Below are positions 40,485 through 50,931 of a DNA stretch of 64,000 nucleotides, in pieces. The translations under genes and the position numbers were made by a program. The notes beneath the pieces are model-generated. The model was given only the letters and a program-made list of their open reading frames with translations, did not search any database and had not been told where the DNA came from. Origin of the DNA: an uncultured Bacteroidales bacterium (GTDB taxonomy: Bacteria; Bacteroidota; Bacteroidia; Bacteroidales; FEN-979). The DNA is taken from NCBI GenBank assembly GCA_903959905.1, contig CAJBYO010000062.1:1-64000 (forward strand), written 5' to 3'. Position 1 is the stretch's first letter; each line of letters opens with the position of its first letter.

Positions 40485-41441
40485 CTACTTTTTTCTCCTT
40501 CCAGCTTCCGCAATACACTCAGCCGTTAGTCCGTATTTTTTCATCAACTGGCGTGGTTCACCTGATTCGCCGAAGTGGTCAGGCATGCCGATCATTTTCA
40601 TGGGCACCGGGAAATTTTGTACGACTACTTCTGCAACTGCGCTTCCAAGTCCACCGGTAACCTGGTGTTCCTCTGCCGTTATAATGTAACCGGTTTCTTT
40701 TGCAGCCAGGATGATTGCATCCGCGTCGACCGGCTTAATGGTATGCATGTTAATGACCCGCGCTCCGATGCCTTCCTGTTCAAGGATTTTCGCTGCTTCA
40801 AGCGCCTCCCAGACAAGGTGGCCTGTTGCTATGATGGTAAGGTCTTTACCTGCAAGAAGCAACTGTGATTTTCCCGGCTCAACCCCCATTTCCGTAGTAG
40901 TGAAATCGGGCATTGCCTCCCTGCCGAACCGGATGTATACAGGCCCGCGGCATTGTTCTATTGCCGCAACGGTTGCAAGCTTTGCCTGGGTTGCATCGCA
41001 GGGTGACAGCACTGTCATTCCCGGCAGGACCCTCATCATGGCTATGTCTTCAAGTGCCTGGTGCGTTGCGCCGTCAGGGCCAACAGATACTCCTGCGTGG
41101 GCTCCTCCGATCACAACATGGAGGTCGTTATAACATACCGAAACCCTGATCTGGTCGGCAGCCCTGAGTGCTGCAAATACGCCATACGTTGAAAATACCG
41201 GAATTTTACCTTCCAGGGCCAGTCCGGCTGCAACTCCGATGCAGTTCTGTTCTGCGATACCCAGGGAAATGAACCGTTTCGGAAACGCCTCAGCGAAGAA
41301 ATTGCAACCAACCGAAGTTGTAATATCCGCACCAAGGCAAATTACACGGTGGTCCCTTGTCCCCGCCTCAAGCAGCCCTTCGCCAAACCCGGTTTTCGTG
41401 GGTTTGCTGCCTCTGTTCCTATAATCGCTCAACTGTTGCAT
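40485..41441 (-). CDS. Transketolase, C-terminal subunit
   Basis: A 318-residue half-transketolase covering the pyrimidine-binding and C-terminal domains: LGIAEQNCIGVAAGLA, HAGVSVGPDGATHQ and ITAEEHQVTGGLG. With the N-terminal subunit encoded just upstream it forms the split enzyme of the non-oxidative pentose phosphate pathway, common in anaerobes and archaea. The start is about 30 bases after the partner's stop. Confidence 0.92.
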   Translation of the reverse strand: MQQLSDYRNRGSKPTKTGFGEGLLEAGTRDHRVICLGADITTSVGCNFFAEAFPKRFISLGIAEQNCIGVAAGLALEGKIPVFSTYGVFAALRAADQIRVSVCYNDLHVVIGGAHAGVSVGPDGATHQALEDIAMMRVLPGMTVLSPCDATQAKLATVAAIEQCRGPVYIRFGREAMPDFTTTEMGVEPGKSQLLLAGKDLTIIATGHLVWEALEAAKILEQEGIGARVINMHTIKPVDADAIILAAKETGYIITAEEHQVTGGLGSAVAEVVVQNFPVPMKMIGMPDHFGESGEPRQLMKKYGLTAECIAEAGRRKK

Positions 41442-41472
41442 TATATCTTCATTTCATGAAGGGGGATTAAAG

Positions 41473-42312
41473 CTATTGGCCTGAATCGATTTGTTCCAGG
41501 AAACCTGGTACCTGCTCTTTGGTGGGTACTTTTCCATGCCACCGGTAGTCGCCTTCAATGTCTCTGATTCCCTTACCCATGACGGTTTTTGCTATGATTA
41601 CGGTTGGTTTGTTAATGCTTTCAGAAGCTCTTGACAATGTTTCAAGGAGGTGTTCCATGTTATTCCCGTCGCAATGAAGAACACGCCAGCCAAAGCTTTC
41701 CCATTTGGCACCAAGCGGCTCCAGCTTCATTACATCCTCCGTAAAGCCGTCAATCTGAACGCCGTTACGGTCAACTATGGCAATGAGGTTGTCAAGGTTA
41801 TGATGCGATGCCGCCATGGCAGATTCCCAGATGGAACCTTCCTGCAGTTCACCGTCACCGTGAATCGTGTATATCCTGTGGCTTTTGTTATCCAACTTTG
41901 CTGCGAGAGCCATACCAACGGCAACGGAAAGTCCCTGGCCGAGTGAACCGGCCGACAACTCAATGCCGGGAAGGCCATGATCTCTGCCGGGATGCCCCTG
42001 CAGCCTGCTGCCCAGTTTGCGAAGCGTGGTTAGTTCTTCAACGGGAAAATAGCCGGCATGTGCAAGGGTTGCATACAATACCGGTGCTACATGTCCGATA
42101 CTCAGGATAAGCCTGTCACGGCCTGGCCATGTTGGGTTGTCCGGTTGATGAGACAGTGCTGAAAAGTAAAGTGCCGTAAAGATATCAGAAAGTCCAAGTG
42201 ATCCGCCAAGATGTCCTGATCCGGCTTCAGCAAGGCTGGTCACAACCGATTTACGGATTTCAGCTGCAATGTGGCGCAACTGCTGCGGATCGGCTGTTTT
42301 TGTTGCAGGCAC
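41473..42312 (-). CDS. Transketolase, N-terminal subunit
   Basis: A 279-residue half-transketolase with the thiamine diphosphate motif HGDGELQEGSIWE...IVDRNG, and GSGHLGGSLGLSD. It forms the active site together with the C-terminal subunit. Its start is 2 bases after the stop of the LolA-like gene, consistent with one operon. Confidence 0.92.
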   Translation of the reverse strand: MPATKTADPQQLRHIAAEIRKSVVTSLAEAGSGHLGGSLGLSDIFTALYFSALSHQPDNPTWPGRDRLILSIGHVAPVLYATLAHAGYFPVEELTTLRKLGSRLQGHPGRDHGLPGIELSAGSLGQGLSVAVGMALAAKLDNKSHRIYTIHGDGELQEGSIWESAMAASHHNLDNLIAIVDRNGVQIDGFTEDVMKLEPLGAKWESFGWRVLHCDGNNMEHLLETLSRASESINKPTVIIAKTVMGKGIRDIEGDYRWHGKVPTKEQVPGFLEQIDSGQ

Positions 42313-42314
42313 GG

Positions 42315-42950
42315 TTAACGCATGTCAATGACTTCAACTCCGGGAAATTTCTTCGCATCAAAGGTGAAATCTGCATCGGTCACCGGAACATCCGTGAGGT
42401 AGGTTTTGACTTTGTATGAAAAGGTATTTCCTCCTTTGTCAAAAAGAGTAAAACTCTTGATCTGCTTCTTTGCTTTGTCAATACCAAGGATGGCTTTGGT
42501 GAAGTTTTTGCTTGTATTGGGCGTCAGTTCAACAGCTTCTGCCGTGGGGTCCGAACTTTTAATGATCTTTGATTTATAGCTGGCATTGTAAGATGTCAGC
42601 AACTTGGAAGGGGTGAGGGCATCGTCCTTGTTTTCCAGTGCGTTGACCTGCACTTCATTTGATTCCTTGATATAGGTCCAGATCGTTTTGCCGTCGCAGA
42701 TTACGGTTTGCCCTGCAGCGAACATCTTATATTTATCACCGGAAACCAGCAGCGTAACTGCCTTCTCTTCATTTATTTTGGCCTTGGTGTTCTCCATGCT
42801 ATAGGAGAGTTCAACCTTTATTGACTTAAAGCTTTTGGCTTTTTTGCTGACCTCCTCGAGCAGGGCGGAAGCTTTAGGGTCTTTTGCCTGGCTGAACGAA
42901 AGAATGGCTGAAAAGATAAACAGGCTGGTTAAGATGGTTTTTACTTTCAT
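42315..42950 (-). CDS. LolA-like outer-membrane lipoprotein carrier
   Basis: A 211-residue periplasmic protein. The signal peptide is MKVKTILTSLFIFSAILSFS, then a LolA/LolB-fold body (ALLEEVSKKAKSFKSIKVEL, YKMFAAGQTVICDGKTIWTY). It probably ferries lipoproteins from the inner to the outer membrane. ATG at 42950 is chosen because it starts the signal peptide; the frame extends further upstream only into non-coding shadow of ftsK. Confidence 0.8.
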   Translation of the reverse strand: MKVKTILTSLFIFSAILSFSQAKDPKASALLEEVSKKAKSFKSIKVELSYSMENTKAKINEEKAVTLLVSGDKYKMFAAGQTVICDGKTIWTYIKESNEVQVNALENKDDALTPSKLLTSYNASYKSKIIKSSDPTAEAVELTPNTSKNFTKAILGIDKAKKQIKSFTLFDKGGNTFSYKVKTYLTDVPVTDADFTFDAKKFPGVEVIDMR

Positions 42951-42981
42951 TGGTATTTTGGGGAATTGATGCTGAGTGTCT

Positions 42982-45504
42982 TTATTTCTGTCCGAGAATT
43001 GAAAGGTATTCTTCAAGGGAGTTGAGGTCCTTATACCGTACCTCCCTGGCTTTGCTGCCTTCAAAAGACCCCACAATACCTGCACTCTCCAGTTGATCGA
43101 TGATCCGGCCGGCGCGGTTATAACCGAGTTTGAGTTTCCGCTGGATGAGCGAAGTTGATCCGTGTTGATGCTGCACAACGAGCCTTGCAGCCTCACCGAA
43201 AAAATCATCCTTTTCATTGGCATTGAATTCCTTGGCGGAGGATCCGCTCTCTTCGTCAAAATATTCAGGAAGAGCAAATGCTTCAGGATACCCCCGCTGG
43301 GAGCCGATGAACTCAGTAAGCTTGTCAATTTCCGGGGTGTCTACGAAGGCGCACTGGATGCGGATCAGGTCGCTTCCGGTTGAAAGCAGCATATCGCCGC
43401 GCCCGATCAGCTGGTCGGCTCCTGAAGAGTCAAGAATGGTACGTGAGTCAATTTTTGAGATCACCCTGAATGCAATCCGTGCAGGGAAATTGGCTTTGAT
43501 TGTTCCTGTGATGATATTCACGGATGGTCTTTGCGTAGCGATGATAAGGTGGATACCGGTGGCACGTGCCAGCTGGGCAAGGCGGGTCAGCGGTGTTTCA
43601 ATTTCACGGCCGGCGGTCATGATAAGGTCGGCAAACTCGTCAATGACGATCACGATGTATGGCAGGAACTGGTGCCCGTCGTTGGGGTTGAGTTTACGTG
43701 TGAAGAATTTTTCATTGTATTCCCTGATATTCCTCACCTGCGCATCGCGCAGGAGATCATACCTGGTATCCATCTCTATATTGAGGGAATTGAGGGTGCG
43801 GATGACCTTTTTTGTATCGGTTATGATGGCTTCCTCAGCGTCGGGTAATTTTGCCAGGAAGTGGCGTTCGATCTTGTTGTATAAAGTGAGCTCCACTTTC
43901 TTCGGGTCAATAAGCACAAACTTTACCTGAGAAGGGTGCTTTTTGTAAAGCAGGGAGGTGATGATCGTATTGAGGCCGACCGATTTACCCTGGCCCGTAG
44001 CACCGGCCATCAGCAGGTGGGGCATTTTGGCAAGGTCGGCAATAAAGGTTTCGTTTGAGATTGTCTTGCCAAGCACGAAGGGCAATTCATAAGGAGTGTT
44101 CTTGAACTTGTCGGTGCCAAGCAGCGATTTTATCGAAACAATCTCCGGGTTCTGGTTGGGTACTTCAATGCCGATGGTTCCCTTGCCGGGAATGGGGGCA
44201 ATGATACGGATGCCCATGGCAGCAAGGCTCAGGGCGATGTCGTCTTCGAGGTTCTTGATTTTGGAGATACGGACGCCGGCTTCAGGAACAATTTCATAAA
44301 GTGTAACAGCCGGACCGATGGTTGCTTTGATCTTGGCGATCTTAATGTCGTAATTCGACAGGGTTTTTACGATCTTATCCTTATTGGCTTCAAGTTCCTC
44401 TTTGTTCACATTCAGAGATTCCCCGCCATAGTCGCTGAGCAGGTCAAGCGGGGGGTATTTGTAACCCGAAAGGTCCAGGGTGGGGTCGTAGCGGGTCTCC
44501 AGAGTCTGATGTTCAATGATTCCTTTTGCGGGCGGCTCTTCTATCACCGGTTCAATCAGGAGTTCAAGGTCTGAACCAGGTTCAGGTTTCGGCCCGTATT
44601 TAGCGGCTAGATCAAGGTCAACCTCCTTCGGCTCCTCCTGTTCAAAGATCTCAGTTACTTCAGGCTCCTTCATGAAATTCACGGGGATCAGAGGCGGGAT
44701 TTCCTGTTCTGCCTCTGTGGCGTTTTCTTCAGCAACAGGCGTTTTGGTTCCGTCTTCCACCGGGATCAGGTTTTTCTCTTTTGATTTGAACCACCTGAAT
44801 GGAATATTGAAGGAGAGGATGAGGAAACTAAGGGCGGTGAACCCGAGCAGCATGGCCAGGCCGGAGATCCCAAGGAACTCAGTAAGCCAGATGTTCATCT
44901 GAAAACCGTAAACCCCGGTAAGCACATCAACACCAGGCCTGACAAGTGCCAGCAGCACAGGGAGCCAGATGATTCCGAAGAAACAGTACTCCATTGTTTT
45001 CAGCACGGGGAAGATCCTGATCTGGAAAAAATGTTTCATCCCGCTGTTGAACAGAATGATGACAAAAAAGAACGATGCAACACCGAACCACTTTGAAATG
45101 AAAAGGTAGCCAGTCAATGCGCCGATCTTCCCCATCCAGTTCTCAACAGGGATCTTGTTGTCAAAGAAGCTCTCAAATGTGAAATGTTTGAAAATGGTAT
45201 CGGTAAAGCTGTAATCAGCCTGCCAGGTAAGGATGTAGGAGGCAAAGGAGAAAAGAAGGTAAAACGACAAAAGCAGTGAGAACAGACCGAAAACCCTGAG
45301 CCGGCGCTCCCTTCGTGCCAGGTCTTCCTCGCTCCGTACCTTTTTCTCTTTGGGAGGTTTTGGGGCACGGGCCGGTTTTTCTTTCTTCTCCCTTGTTTTT
45401 TTTGTCTTTTCTTCAGGTAATGGAATCTCCTCCTTCAGGATTTCTTCTTCCTTAGGATCTCCCTTTAAAGTATTGGATCTGGGCGGGTTGATTGTTCTGG
45501 CCAT
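42982..45504 (-). CDS. ftsK: FtsK/SpoIIIE DNA translocase
   Basis: An 840-residue membrane-anchored motor that moves chromosomal DNA through the septum. A Lys/Glu-rich start, four membrane segments (about 70-240), an acidic linker, then the motor: Walker A GATGQGKSVGLNT, Walker B VIVIDEFADLI. The C-terminal gamma domain (QHQHGSTSLIQRKLKLGYNR) recognises polar DNA motifs. Confidence 0.95.
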   Translation of the reverse strand: MARTINPPRSNTLKGDPKEEEILKEEIPLPEEKTKKTREKKEKPARAPKPPKEKKVRSEEDLARRERRLRVFGLFSLLLSFYLLFSFASYILTWQADYSFTDTIFKHFTFESFFDNKIPVENWMGKIGALTGYLFISKWFGVASFFFVIILFNSGMKHFFQIRIFPVLKTMEYCFFGIIWLPVLLALVRPGVDVLTGVYGFQMNIWLTEFLGISGLAMLLGFTALSFLILSFNIPFRWFKSKEKNLIPVEDGTKTPVAEENATEAEQEIPPLIPVNFMKEPEVTEIFEQEEPKEVDLDLAAKYGPKPEPGSDLELLIEPVIEEPPAKGIIEHQTLETRYDPTLDLSGYKYPPLDLLSDYGGESLNVNKEELEANKDKIVKTLSNYDIKIAKIKATIGPAVTLYEIVPEAGVRISKIKNLEDDIALSLAAMGIRIIAPIPGKGTIGIEVPNQNPEIVSIKSLLGTDKFKNTPYELPFVLGKTISNETFIADLAKMPHLLMAGATGQGKSVGLNTIITSLLYKKHPSQVKFVLIDPKKVELTLYNKIERHFLAKLPDAEEAIITDTKKVIRTLNSLNIEMDTRYDLLRDAQVRNIREYNEKFFTRKLNPNDGHQFLPYIVIVIDEFADLIMTAGREIETPLTRLAQLARATGIHLIIATQRPSVNIITGTIKANFPARIAFRVISKIDSRTILDSSGADQLIGRGDMLLSTGSDLIRIQCAFVDTPEIDKLTEFIGSQRGYPEAFALPEYFDEESGSSAKEFNANEKDDFFGEAARLVVQHQHGSTSLIQRKLKLGYNRAGRIIDQLESAGIVGSFEGSKAREVRYKDLNSLEEYLSILGQK

Positions 45505-45509
45505 CTGAA

Positions 45510-46193
45510 TTATTCGTGACCACCACCGAACTTGCTTTTCAGTTCATCCTGGGTAGTAAGTGTATAATCCGAAGGAATTTCAAAATCTTTTGCAGCCAGG
45601 CTCTTCTTCTCTACAGATGTTGCGGAGAATTTCATGCTGACCTCCTGGTTCTTCATGTTGAATTCAAGGAGGGCACCGTCAATGTCCTTGTACAGCGGAT
45701 TGTTGAAATTTGCCAGTTTTGAACCCAGTTCACTGGTGTACCAGGCTTCAAAAGTGGTAACAGCACCGTCGTTGTTCATGGTTACAGTTGCTTTCTTGCA
45801 GGTGTAACCGGCAATTGTTTTTGTTTCATCCGAGAACACAACAGTTGCTTTGCCTTCGGAAGCATTCTTGCTCTCGATCTCGGCCGTTGTTTGTTTGATG
45901 GCATATTTCTGGCCCATCATATTGAGGAGGGAAACACTGGTCTTCTCAATGTAGTCGGTAATTTCAACGGTATTCATCCCGCTCATTGAAAGGTCGGTCC
46001 TTGATTTGGATCCCTTTATCGACACGGTAAGCACCTTGGGAAACATGGCCAGCTGGCTTTCTGAAAACTTGCTGTCGGGATAGGTAATCTTATAGGTGAT
46101 GACACCTTCAAAAGGCTTGCCCGACATGGCACTGTTACTGCTGAATAAAACCGTGGCCATCAGCATACCGCATACCAGAAGAATTTTTTTCAT
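45510..46193 (-). CDS. Secreted DUF4412-like protein
   Basis: A 227-residue protein with a signal peptide (about 1-24) and a beta-rich body starting EGVITYKITYPDSKF. TIAGYTCKKATVTMNN and FEAWYTSELGSK are the pattern of DUF4412/GLPGLI-like Bacteroidota proteins of unknown function. It sits 5 bases upstream of ftsK. Confidence 0.7.
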   Translation of the reverse strand: MKKILLVCGMLMATVLFSSNSAMSGKPFEGVITYKITYPDSKFSESQLAMFPKVLTVSIKGSKSRTDLSMSGMNTVEITDYIEKTSVSLLNMMGQKYAIKQTTAEIESKNASEGKATVVFSDETKTIAGYTCKKATVTMNNDGAVTTFEAWYTSELGSKLANFNNPLYKDIDGALLEFNMKNQEVSMKFSATSVEKKSLAAKDFEIPSDYTLTTQDELKSKFGGGHE

Positions 46194-46227
46194 TTGATTG
46201 GGTTTTAGGTTGAGTTGACAAATTTAC

Positions 46228-47742
46228 TTATTTTACAATTCTAAGCAGTTTATTCCACCGGATTTTTCCGTCAAACAATGATTTGTTGGGATCGAGTGAA
46301 AGCCACACAAAGACTGCCTTTCCAACCACATGGTCGTCGGGAACAAACCCCCAGTAACGAGAGTCGGCTGAATTGTGCCGGTTGTCGCCCATCATCCAGT
46401 AGTAATTCAGTTTAAAAGTGTAGGAACTGGCCTCCTTGCCATTGATGAATATTTTGCCGTCTGCGATGCGGAGATCATTGTTTTCAAAAATATCGATGAT
46501 GCGCTTGTAAAAGCAGATATTCTGCATGTTGAGGGGGATGGTTACACCTTGTTTTGGAATCCATACAGGACCGAAATTGTCAACATTCCACCGGTAGGTT
46601 GAATCAAAAGGGAAAATGTCAGGATCCCAGGAATCTTTTGGAAGGATAATAGGTTCAATGGAAACCACGTTGGAATAGGCCTTCAGGCTGGCAATTGCCT
46701 CATCAGACAGGGTAAGTTCATACATGCCGTTGTTATCCGTCCTGATTTCTTCGGTGATATTAAGCTTCTCAAAGTTTTTCTGGTTGATGGGGGTTCCGTC
46801 AGTTTTCACCCTGTATTTGAACTGTATTCTCCCCGGGTTCTTTTCGGGTTTGCCATTGATGTAAACCACCCTGTCGACAATGCGGATGGAGTCGCCGGCG
46901 ATACCGATGCACCTTTTGATAAAGTTCTCACGCTTATCTACCGGGCGGGCAATGATGTCGCCAAAATACTGCTTGTTGTTCCACACCTCATTCCGGCCGA
47001 ACCTTCTGACAAGCTGGTAATAGCTTACGTTGCTCTGCAGTTTTGATGAAAGTGTGTCACCGTCGGGGTAGTTGAACACCACAACATCCATGTTTTTGAT
47101 GTCGGCCAGTCCCGGGAACCTGTAATAGGGCAGTTTGATCCATTCCAGGTATGATTTGCTGCTTTCTGTAAGTGGCAGTGTATGATGTACAAAAGGAAAG
47201 GCTATTGGCGTGTTGGGCACTTTGGGGCCGAAACTCACTTTGCTTACAAAAAGATAATCGCCTACCAGCAGGGTTTTTTCCATGGATGAAGTAGGGATGG
47301 TATAAGCTTCTACCAGGAAGATCCTGATGATACTTGCGGCAATCACGGCAAAGATGATGGCATCAACCCATTCACGCACGGCAGATTTGATAACGGGCGG
47401 TTGTTTTGACGGGTCAAAATACTGCTCTTTGGAAGAAAAAGCCAGCCAGGGCAGGTAAGCAAACGGGAAAAGCACGCCCAGGGCCTGTTCAAACAGTCCG
47501 TACTTTTTGAAGCACTTGACAACCTCAACAATCATCAGCAGGATTACAAATACGTTGATGAATGGAACCAGGAGGAAGATATACCACCACAACGGTTTCC
47601 TGATAATCTGCAGCCAGACATACCAATTATAAAATGGTACAAGTATTTTCCAGCCCTTTTCACCGGCTTTTTCAAAGATCCCATACATTCCGGTCACGGT
47701 GAGTATGAGGGCTACTATGGTAAAGATCAGGTACAGATTCAT
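46228..47742 (-). CDS. lepB: Signal peptidase I
   Basis: A 504-residue S26 peptidase. An N-terminal membrane region of about 110 residues (DUF5684-like) precedes the catalytic part: Ser in PTSSMEKTLLVGDY, Lys in IKRCIGIAGDSI, and GDNRHNSADSRYWGFVP. An enlarged insert between these motifs makes it longer than the E. coli enzyme, as is usual in Bacteroidota. Confidence 0.94.
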   Translation of the reverse strand: MNLYLIFTIVALILTVTGMYGIFEKAGEKGWKILVPFYNWYVWLQIIRKPLWWYIFLLVPFINVFVILLMIVEVVKCFKKYGLFEQALGVLFPFAYLPWLAFSSKEQYFDPSKQPPVIKSAVREWVDAIIFAVIAASIIRIFLVEAYTIPTSSMEKTLLVGDYLFVSKVSFGPKVPNTPIAFPFVHHTLPLTESSKSYLEWIKLPYYRFPGLADIKNMDVVVFNYPDGDTLSSKLQSNVSYYQLVRRFGRNEVWNNKQYFGDIIARPVDKRENFIKRCIGIAGDSIRIVDRVVYINGKPEKNPGRIQFKYRVKTDGTPINQKNFEKLNITEEIRTDNNGMYELTLSDEAIASLKAYSNVVSIEPIILPKDSWDPDIFPFDSTYRWNVDNFGPVWIPKQGVTIPLNMQNICFYKRIIDIFENNDLRIADGKIFINGKEASSYTFKLNYYWMMGDNRHNSADSRYWGFVPDDHVVGKAVFVWLSLDPNKSLFDGKIRWNKLLRIVK

Positions 47743-47801
47743 ATTCAGGAATTTAAATTACACATGATAACGCAGAACCGGCGATATTCTTATGCAGGAT
47801 T

Positions 47802-48527
47802 TTATAATATTTGTGATTCAAGCAGGTTTTTCATGTCAAAGAACCCTTTTTTTCCAATGATCCATTCTGCCGCCATCAGCGCACCGATGGCAAAACCGCG
47901 CCTGTTCTTCGCTGTATGGATGATTTCGATGCAGTCTTCCTCCGATTCGTACCGGACGATGTGTGTTCCTGGAACATTGTCGGTCCGGTATGATTTGATG
48001 CCCAGTTCTTCCGGGTTTTCAACATCTTCCTTCACCCATTTTTCCTTGCGTTCGGTATGCCTGATGATGTCGTTTGCAAGCACGATGGCGGTGCCACTGG
48101 GCGAATCCTGCTTGTGGATGTGATGGGTCTCTTCTATGGATACCTGGTAATCTTCCCATTTTGACATGAGGCCGGTCAGGTAGCGGTTTAAATCAAAGAA
48201 CAGGTTGACCCCGATGCTGAAGTTTGGTGCAAAAAACAGGCACTGATTCCTGCCGATGCAGTCGTTCTTTACCTTTTCCAGGTCATCCAGCCAGCCGGTG
48301 GTACCGATCACCATCGGTATTCCTGCGTCAAAGCAATGGTAGATATTCTCCACGACACTGATCGGGGTGGAGAAGTCAATGGCTACATCTGCATCAGCAA
48401 GAGACTGTTCATCATTATCCCAGTCCTCCAGGCTGTCAATGATGAGTACGATCTCATGGCCCCGTTTTTCGGCCAGTTTTTCAATTTCCTGGCCCATTTT
48501 ACCGTAACCGATCAGCGCTATTTTCAT
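47802..48527 (-). CDS. dapB: 4-hydroxy-tetrahydrodipicolinate reductase
   Basis: A 241-residue enzyme of lysine and peptidoglycan precursor synthesis. Nucleotide site GYGKMGQEIE, and the catalytic segment HHIHKQDSPSGTA with the conserved His and Lys. Length normal. Confidence 0.96.
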   Translation of the reverse strand: MKIALIGYGKMGQEIEKLAEKRGHEIVLIIDSLEDWDNDEQSLADADVAIDFSTPISVVENIYHCFDAGIPMVIGTTGWLDDLEKVKNDCIGRNQCLFFAPNFSIGVNLFFDLNRYLTGLMSKWEDYQVSIEETHHIHKQDSPSGTAIVLANDIIRHTERKEKWVKEDVENPEELGIKSYRTDNVPGTHIVRYESEEDCIEIIHTAKNRRGFAIGALMAAEWIIGKKGFFDMKNLLESQIL

Positions 48528-48548
48528 AAAGATATCCTCATTGATTTA

Positions 48549-49121
48549 TCAGAAACGGAGGCAAAGTTTAACGCCTCCGGCAGGTTTATACCAGGTCCCT
48601 GTAGGCAGCAATGCAGGCTCAACACGCATGGTGAGGTTATCACTGATATTAAAGGTGTAAAGGTGAGCATCCACGGTGGCATCCAGGATATTCAGGGCAT
48701 ACCATACCGCAGTGATCAGGATGGTAATCTCAAGGTTTCTCCTGTAGTATTCGCGGTAGGAGAGCAGCTCGTCCTTGGTATACCTGACCGTCAGGTAGCT
48801 GTAATTGCCATCCAGGTTTCCGCGTGAAGATTCAATGTAGGCACATTTGTAATTGATATATTCGTTGGCATTGGAATAAATGAAATAGCCCATGATACCG
48901 AGACCGGCATAGATCACAGGCACTTTCCAGTATTTTTTGTTATAAACCTGGCCCAGTCCTGGAAGGCAAACCGACATGAGTGTTGCTTTGGTAGGCGAAT
49001 GTTCCTTTTGGCGGGAGGAGTCTGGCAATTCAACGAATTCATCCTTTTTTTGAGCAAAGGTATAATCGGGATGAGCCAGAAATGCAGGAAAAAGTAAAGC
49101 GAAAAGAAGGAATGCCTTCAT
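48549..49121 (-). CDS. DUF5683-domain membrane protein
   Basis: A 190-residue protein with a signal peptide (about 1-23), a STKATLMSVCLPGLGQVYNK-like segment (the family signature PGxGQxYN) and one or two further membrane segments. The function is unknown. It is consistently found beside parB and dapB in this phylum and lies in one operon with them here. Confidence 0.82.
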   Translation of the reverse strand: MKAFLLFALLFPAFLAHPDYTFAQKKDEFVELPDSSRQKEHSPTKATLMSVCLPGLGQVYNKKYWKVPVIYAGLGIMGYFIYSNANEYINYKCAYIESSRGNLDGNYSYLTVRYTKDELLSYREYYRRNLEITILITAVWYALNILDATVDAHLYTFNISDNLTMRVEPALLPTGTWYKPAGGVKLCLRF

Positions 49122-50012
49122 TTAGGAATCAAGTTTGGAGATGATCCTGTCGAGATCCTCAGCTGATTTGAATTCAATGATGATGGATCCTGCACCCTTT
49201 TTATTGATTTTCAGATCAACTTTTGAACGCAGTTTATCATTCAACGATGATTTTACTTTTTCATACCTGGCCGGAAGGGACGGTTTGTCAGTAGCAGTTG
49301 TTTTCTGTTTTCCAAGGTTGCGAACAAGTTCTTCAACCTCCCTGACAGAGAGTTTTTTCTCAAGGATCTTCTTCAGAATGACCAGCTGCGACTGCTCTTC
49401 CGGAACACTGACAATGGCCCGGGCATGGCCCATGGTGATCAGGTTATCCCTAACGGCTACCTGGATTTCTGAAGGCAGCTTCAGTAACCTGATATAGTTG
49501 GAGATGGTCGACCGGTCTTTGCCCACTTTCTGGCTGAGGTCTTCCTGTTTGATCTTGCATTCTTCAAGCAGGCGCTGAAAGCTGAGGGCGATTTCAAGCG
49601 GATTGAGGTCTTCGCGCTGAATGTTCTCCACGAGGGCCATCTCCAGCATCTGCTCGTCGTTGGCGAGCCTGATATAGGCCGGAACCTGTACAAGGCCGGC
49701 AAGGATGGATGCTTTGAGGCGTCGTTCGCCGGAAATCAGCTGGTACCTGTTGTGGCCGATTTTGCGAACCGTTATTGGCTGAATGATGCCATGTTCCCGG
49801 ATGGATTCGGAAAGTTCGCGCAGTTCATTTTCATCAAAATGGGTACGTGGCTGAAACGGGTTGGGCTCAACCTGATCCACACGAATCTGGGCTACATACT
49901 CTGCCGTGTATTCCCCTGATATCTCTTTCCTTGGATTTTCATCCTCTGAGTTCTCAAGCAGGGCGCTGAGGCCTCTTCCCAAGGCTTTCTTTTTACCGTG
50001 AATGTCAGACAT
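49122..50012 (-). CDS. parB: Chromosome-partitioning protein ParB
   Basis: A 296-residue CTP-dependent clamp that loads at par[20 protein letters not shown] (box II) and the helix-turn-helix [19 protein letters not shown] are present. The C-terminal dimerisation region follows. The gene overlaps parA by 8 bases. No parS-like site was found in the window. Confidence 0.96.
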   Translation of the reverse strand: MSDIHGKKKALGRGLSALLENSEDENPRKEISGEYTAEYVAQIRVDQVEPNPFQPRTHFDENELRELSESIREHGIIQPITVRKIGHNRYQLISGERRLKASILAGLVQVPAYIRLANDEQMLEMALVENIQREDLNPLEIALSFQRLLEECKIKQEDLSQKVGKDRSTISNYIRLLKLPSEIQVAVRDNLITMGHARAIVSVPEEQSQLVILKKILEKKLSVREVEELVRNLGKQKTTATDKPSLPARYEKVKSSLNDKLRSKVDLKINKKGAGSIIIEFKSAEDLDRIISKLDS

Positions 50013-50808
50013 TGATCTCTTTTTCTGCGTTCGTAAGCCTTGTTTGGTCGTTATTCTGAAGGATCTCCCTTGCCAGGTTCAGGTAATTGATCGCCCCTGA
50101 ACTGTTGATGTCGTGCATCATGATGGTGAGCCCGAAACTGGGAGCTTCACCCAGTTTGGTATTCCTGTTGATGATGGTTCTGAAAACCATCTGCTGAAAG
50201 TGCACCTTTACCTCTTCCACAACCTGCTTGGCAAGGCTCAGGCGGTTGTCGAACATGGTGAGCAGGATACCTTCAATATCCAGGCCGGGGTTGAGCCTGG
50301 TTTGAACGATTTTTATGGTGTTCAGCAGTTTGCCAAGTCCTTCCAGCGCGAAATACTCGCATTGAACGGGGATGATCACCGAATCGGCGGCAGTAAGGGA
50401 GTTGACTGTGATGAGCCCGAGCGACGGGGAGCAGTCAATGATGATGAAATCATATTCATCCCGGATCCCTGCAATGACTTTCCGCATCATTTTCTCGCGG
50501 TTGGGCAGGTTGATCATTTCAATTTCAGCTCCTACCAGGTCAATATGGGCGGGCAGAAGGTCGAGAAAAGGGGTGGATGTGTTGAGGATGATGTTTTTTG
50601 CTTCCACATCATCGATGATGCACTCGTAGATGCTTGTTTTGATGTTCCTCGGATCAAATCCGACACCTGATGTGGCATTCGCCTGCGGGTCGGCATCAAT
50701 GAGCAGTGTTTTATGCTCAAGTACGGCCAAACCGGCGGCCAGGTTAATGGCTGTGGTTGTTTTGCCTACTCCTCCTTTTTGATTTGCAATTGCAATTACT
50801 TTACCCAT
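50005..50808 (-). CDS. parA: Chromosome-partitioning ATPase ParA/Soj
   Basis: A 267-residue ATPase with the deviant Walker [27 protein letters not shown] and [13 protein letters not shown]. It lacks an N-terminal HTH, so it is of the chromosomal Soj type. It drives origin segregation with ParB. Confidence 0.96.
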   Translation of the reverse strand: MGKVIAIANQKGGVGKTTTAINLAAGLAVLEHKTLLIDADPQANATSGVGFDPRNIKTSIYECIIDDVEAKNIILNTSTPFLDLLPAHIDLVGAEIEMINLPNREKMMRKVIAGIRDEYDFIIIDCSPSLGLITVNSLTAADSVIIPVQCEYFALEGLGKLLNTIKIVQTRLNPGLDIEGILLTMFDNRLSLAKQVVEEVKVHFQQMVFRTIINRNTKLGEAPSFGLTIMMHDINSSGAINYLNLAREILQNNDQTRLTNAEKEINV

Positions 50809-50829
50809 GCGGCAGTTTAAACGAGTTCA

Positions 50830-50882
50830 CAAAATTACACCGAAATAGCCATACCCAGGGAAATGTTGAAAAGTTTTTAACA
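50830..50882 (-). promoter_or_regulatory. parAB promoter with upstream palindrome
   Basis: The -7 box TAATTTTG (50837-50830, minus strand) places the start 18 bases before parA. Upstream is TGTTGAAAAGTTTTTAACA (50864-50882), a palindrome with one mismatch, of unknown binder. Confidence 0.5.
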
Positions 50883-50931
50883 ACAATCAGCCATCCGGGA
50901 AAAAGGCTGCAGGAAATACCGGTTTGTTATA

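Noticed and set aside
42951-43328. Upstream extension of the LolA-like frame
   Set aside because: This part overlaps the end of ftsK out of frame and lies before a good signal-peptide start at 42950.
50809-50931. Possible replication origin or parS near parAB and recF
   Set aside because: No cluster of DnaA boxes, no parS-like palindrome and no dnaA or dnaN nearby.
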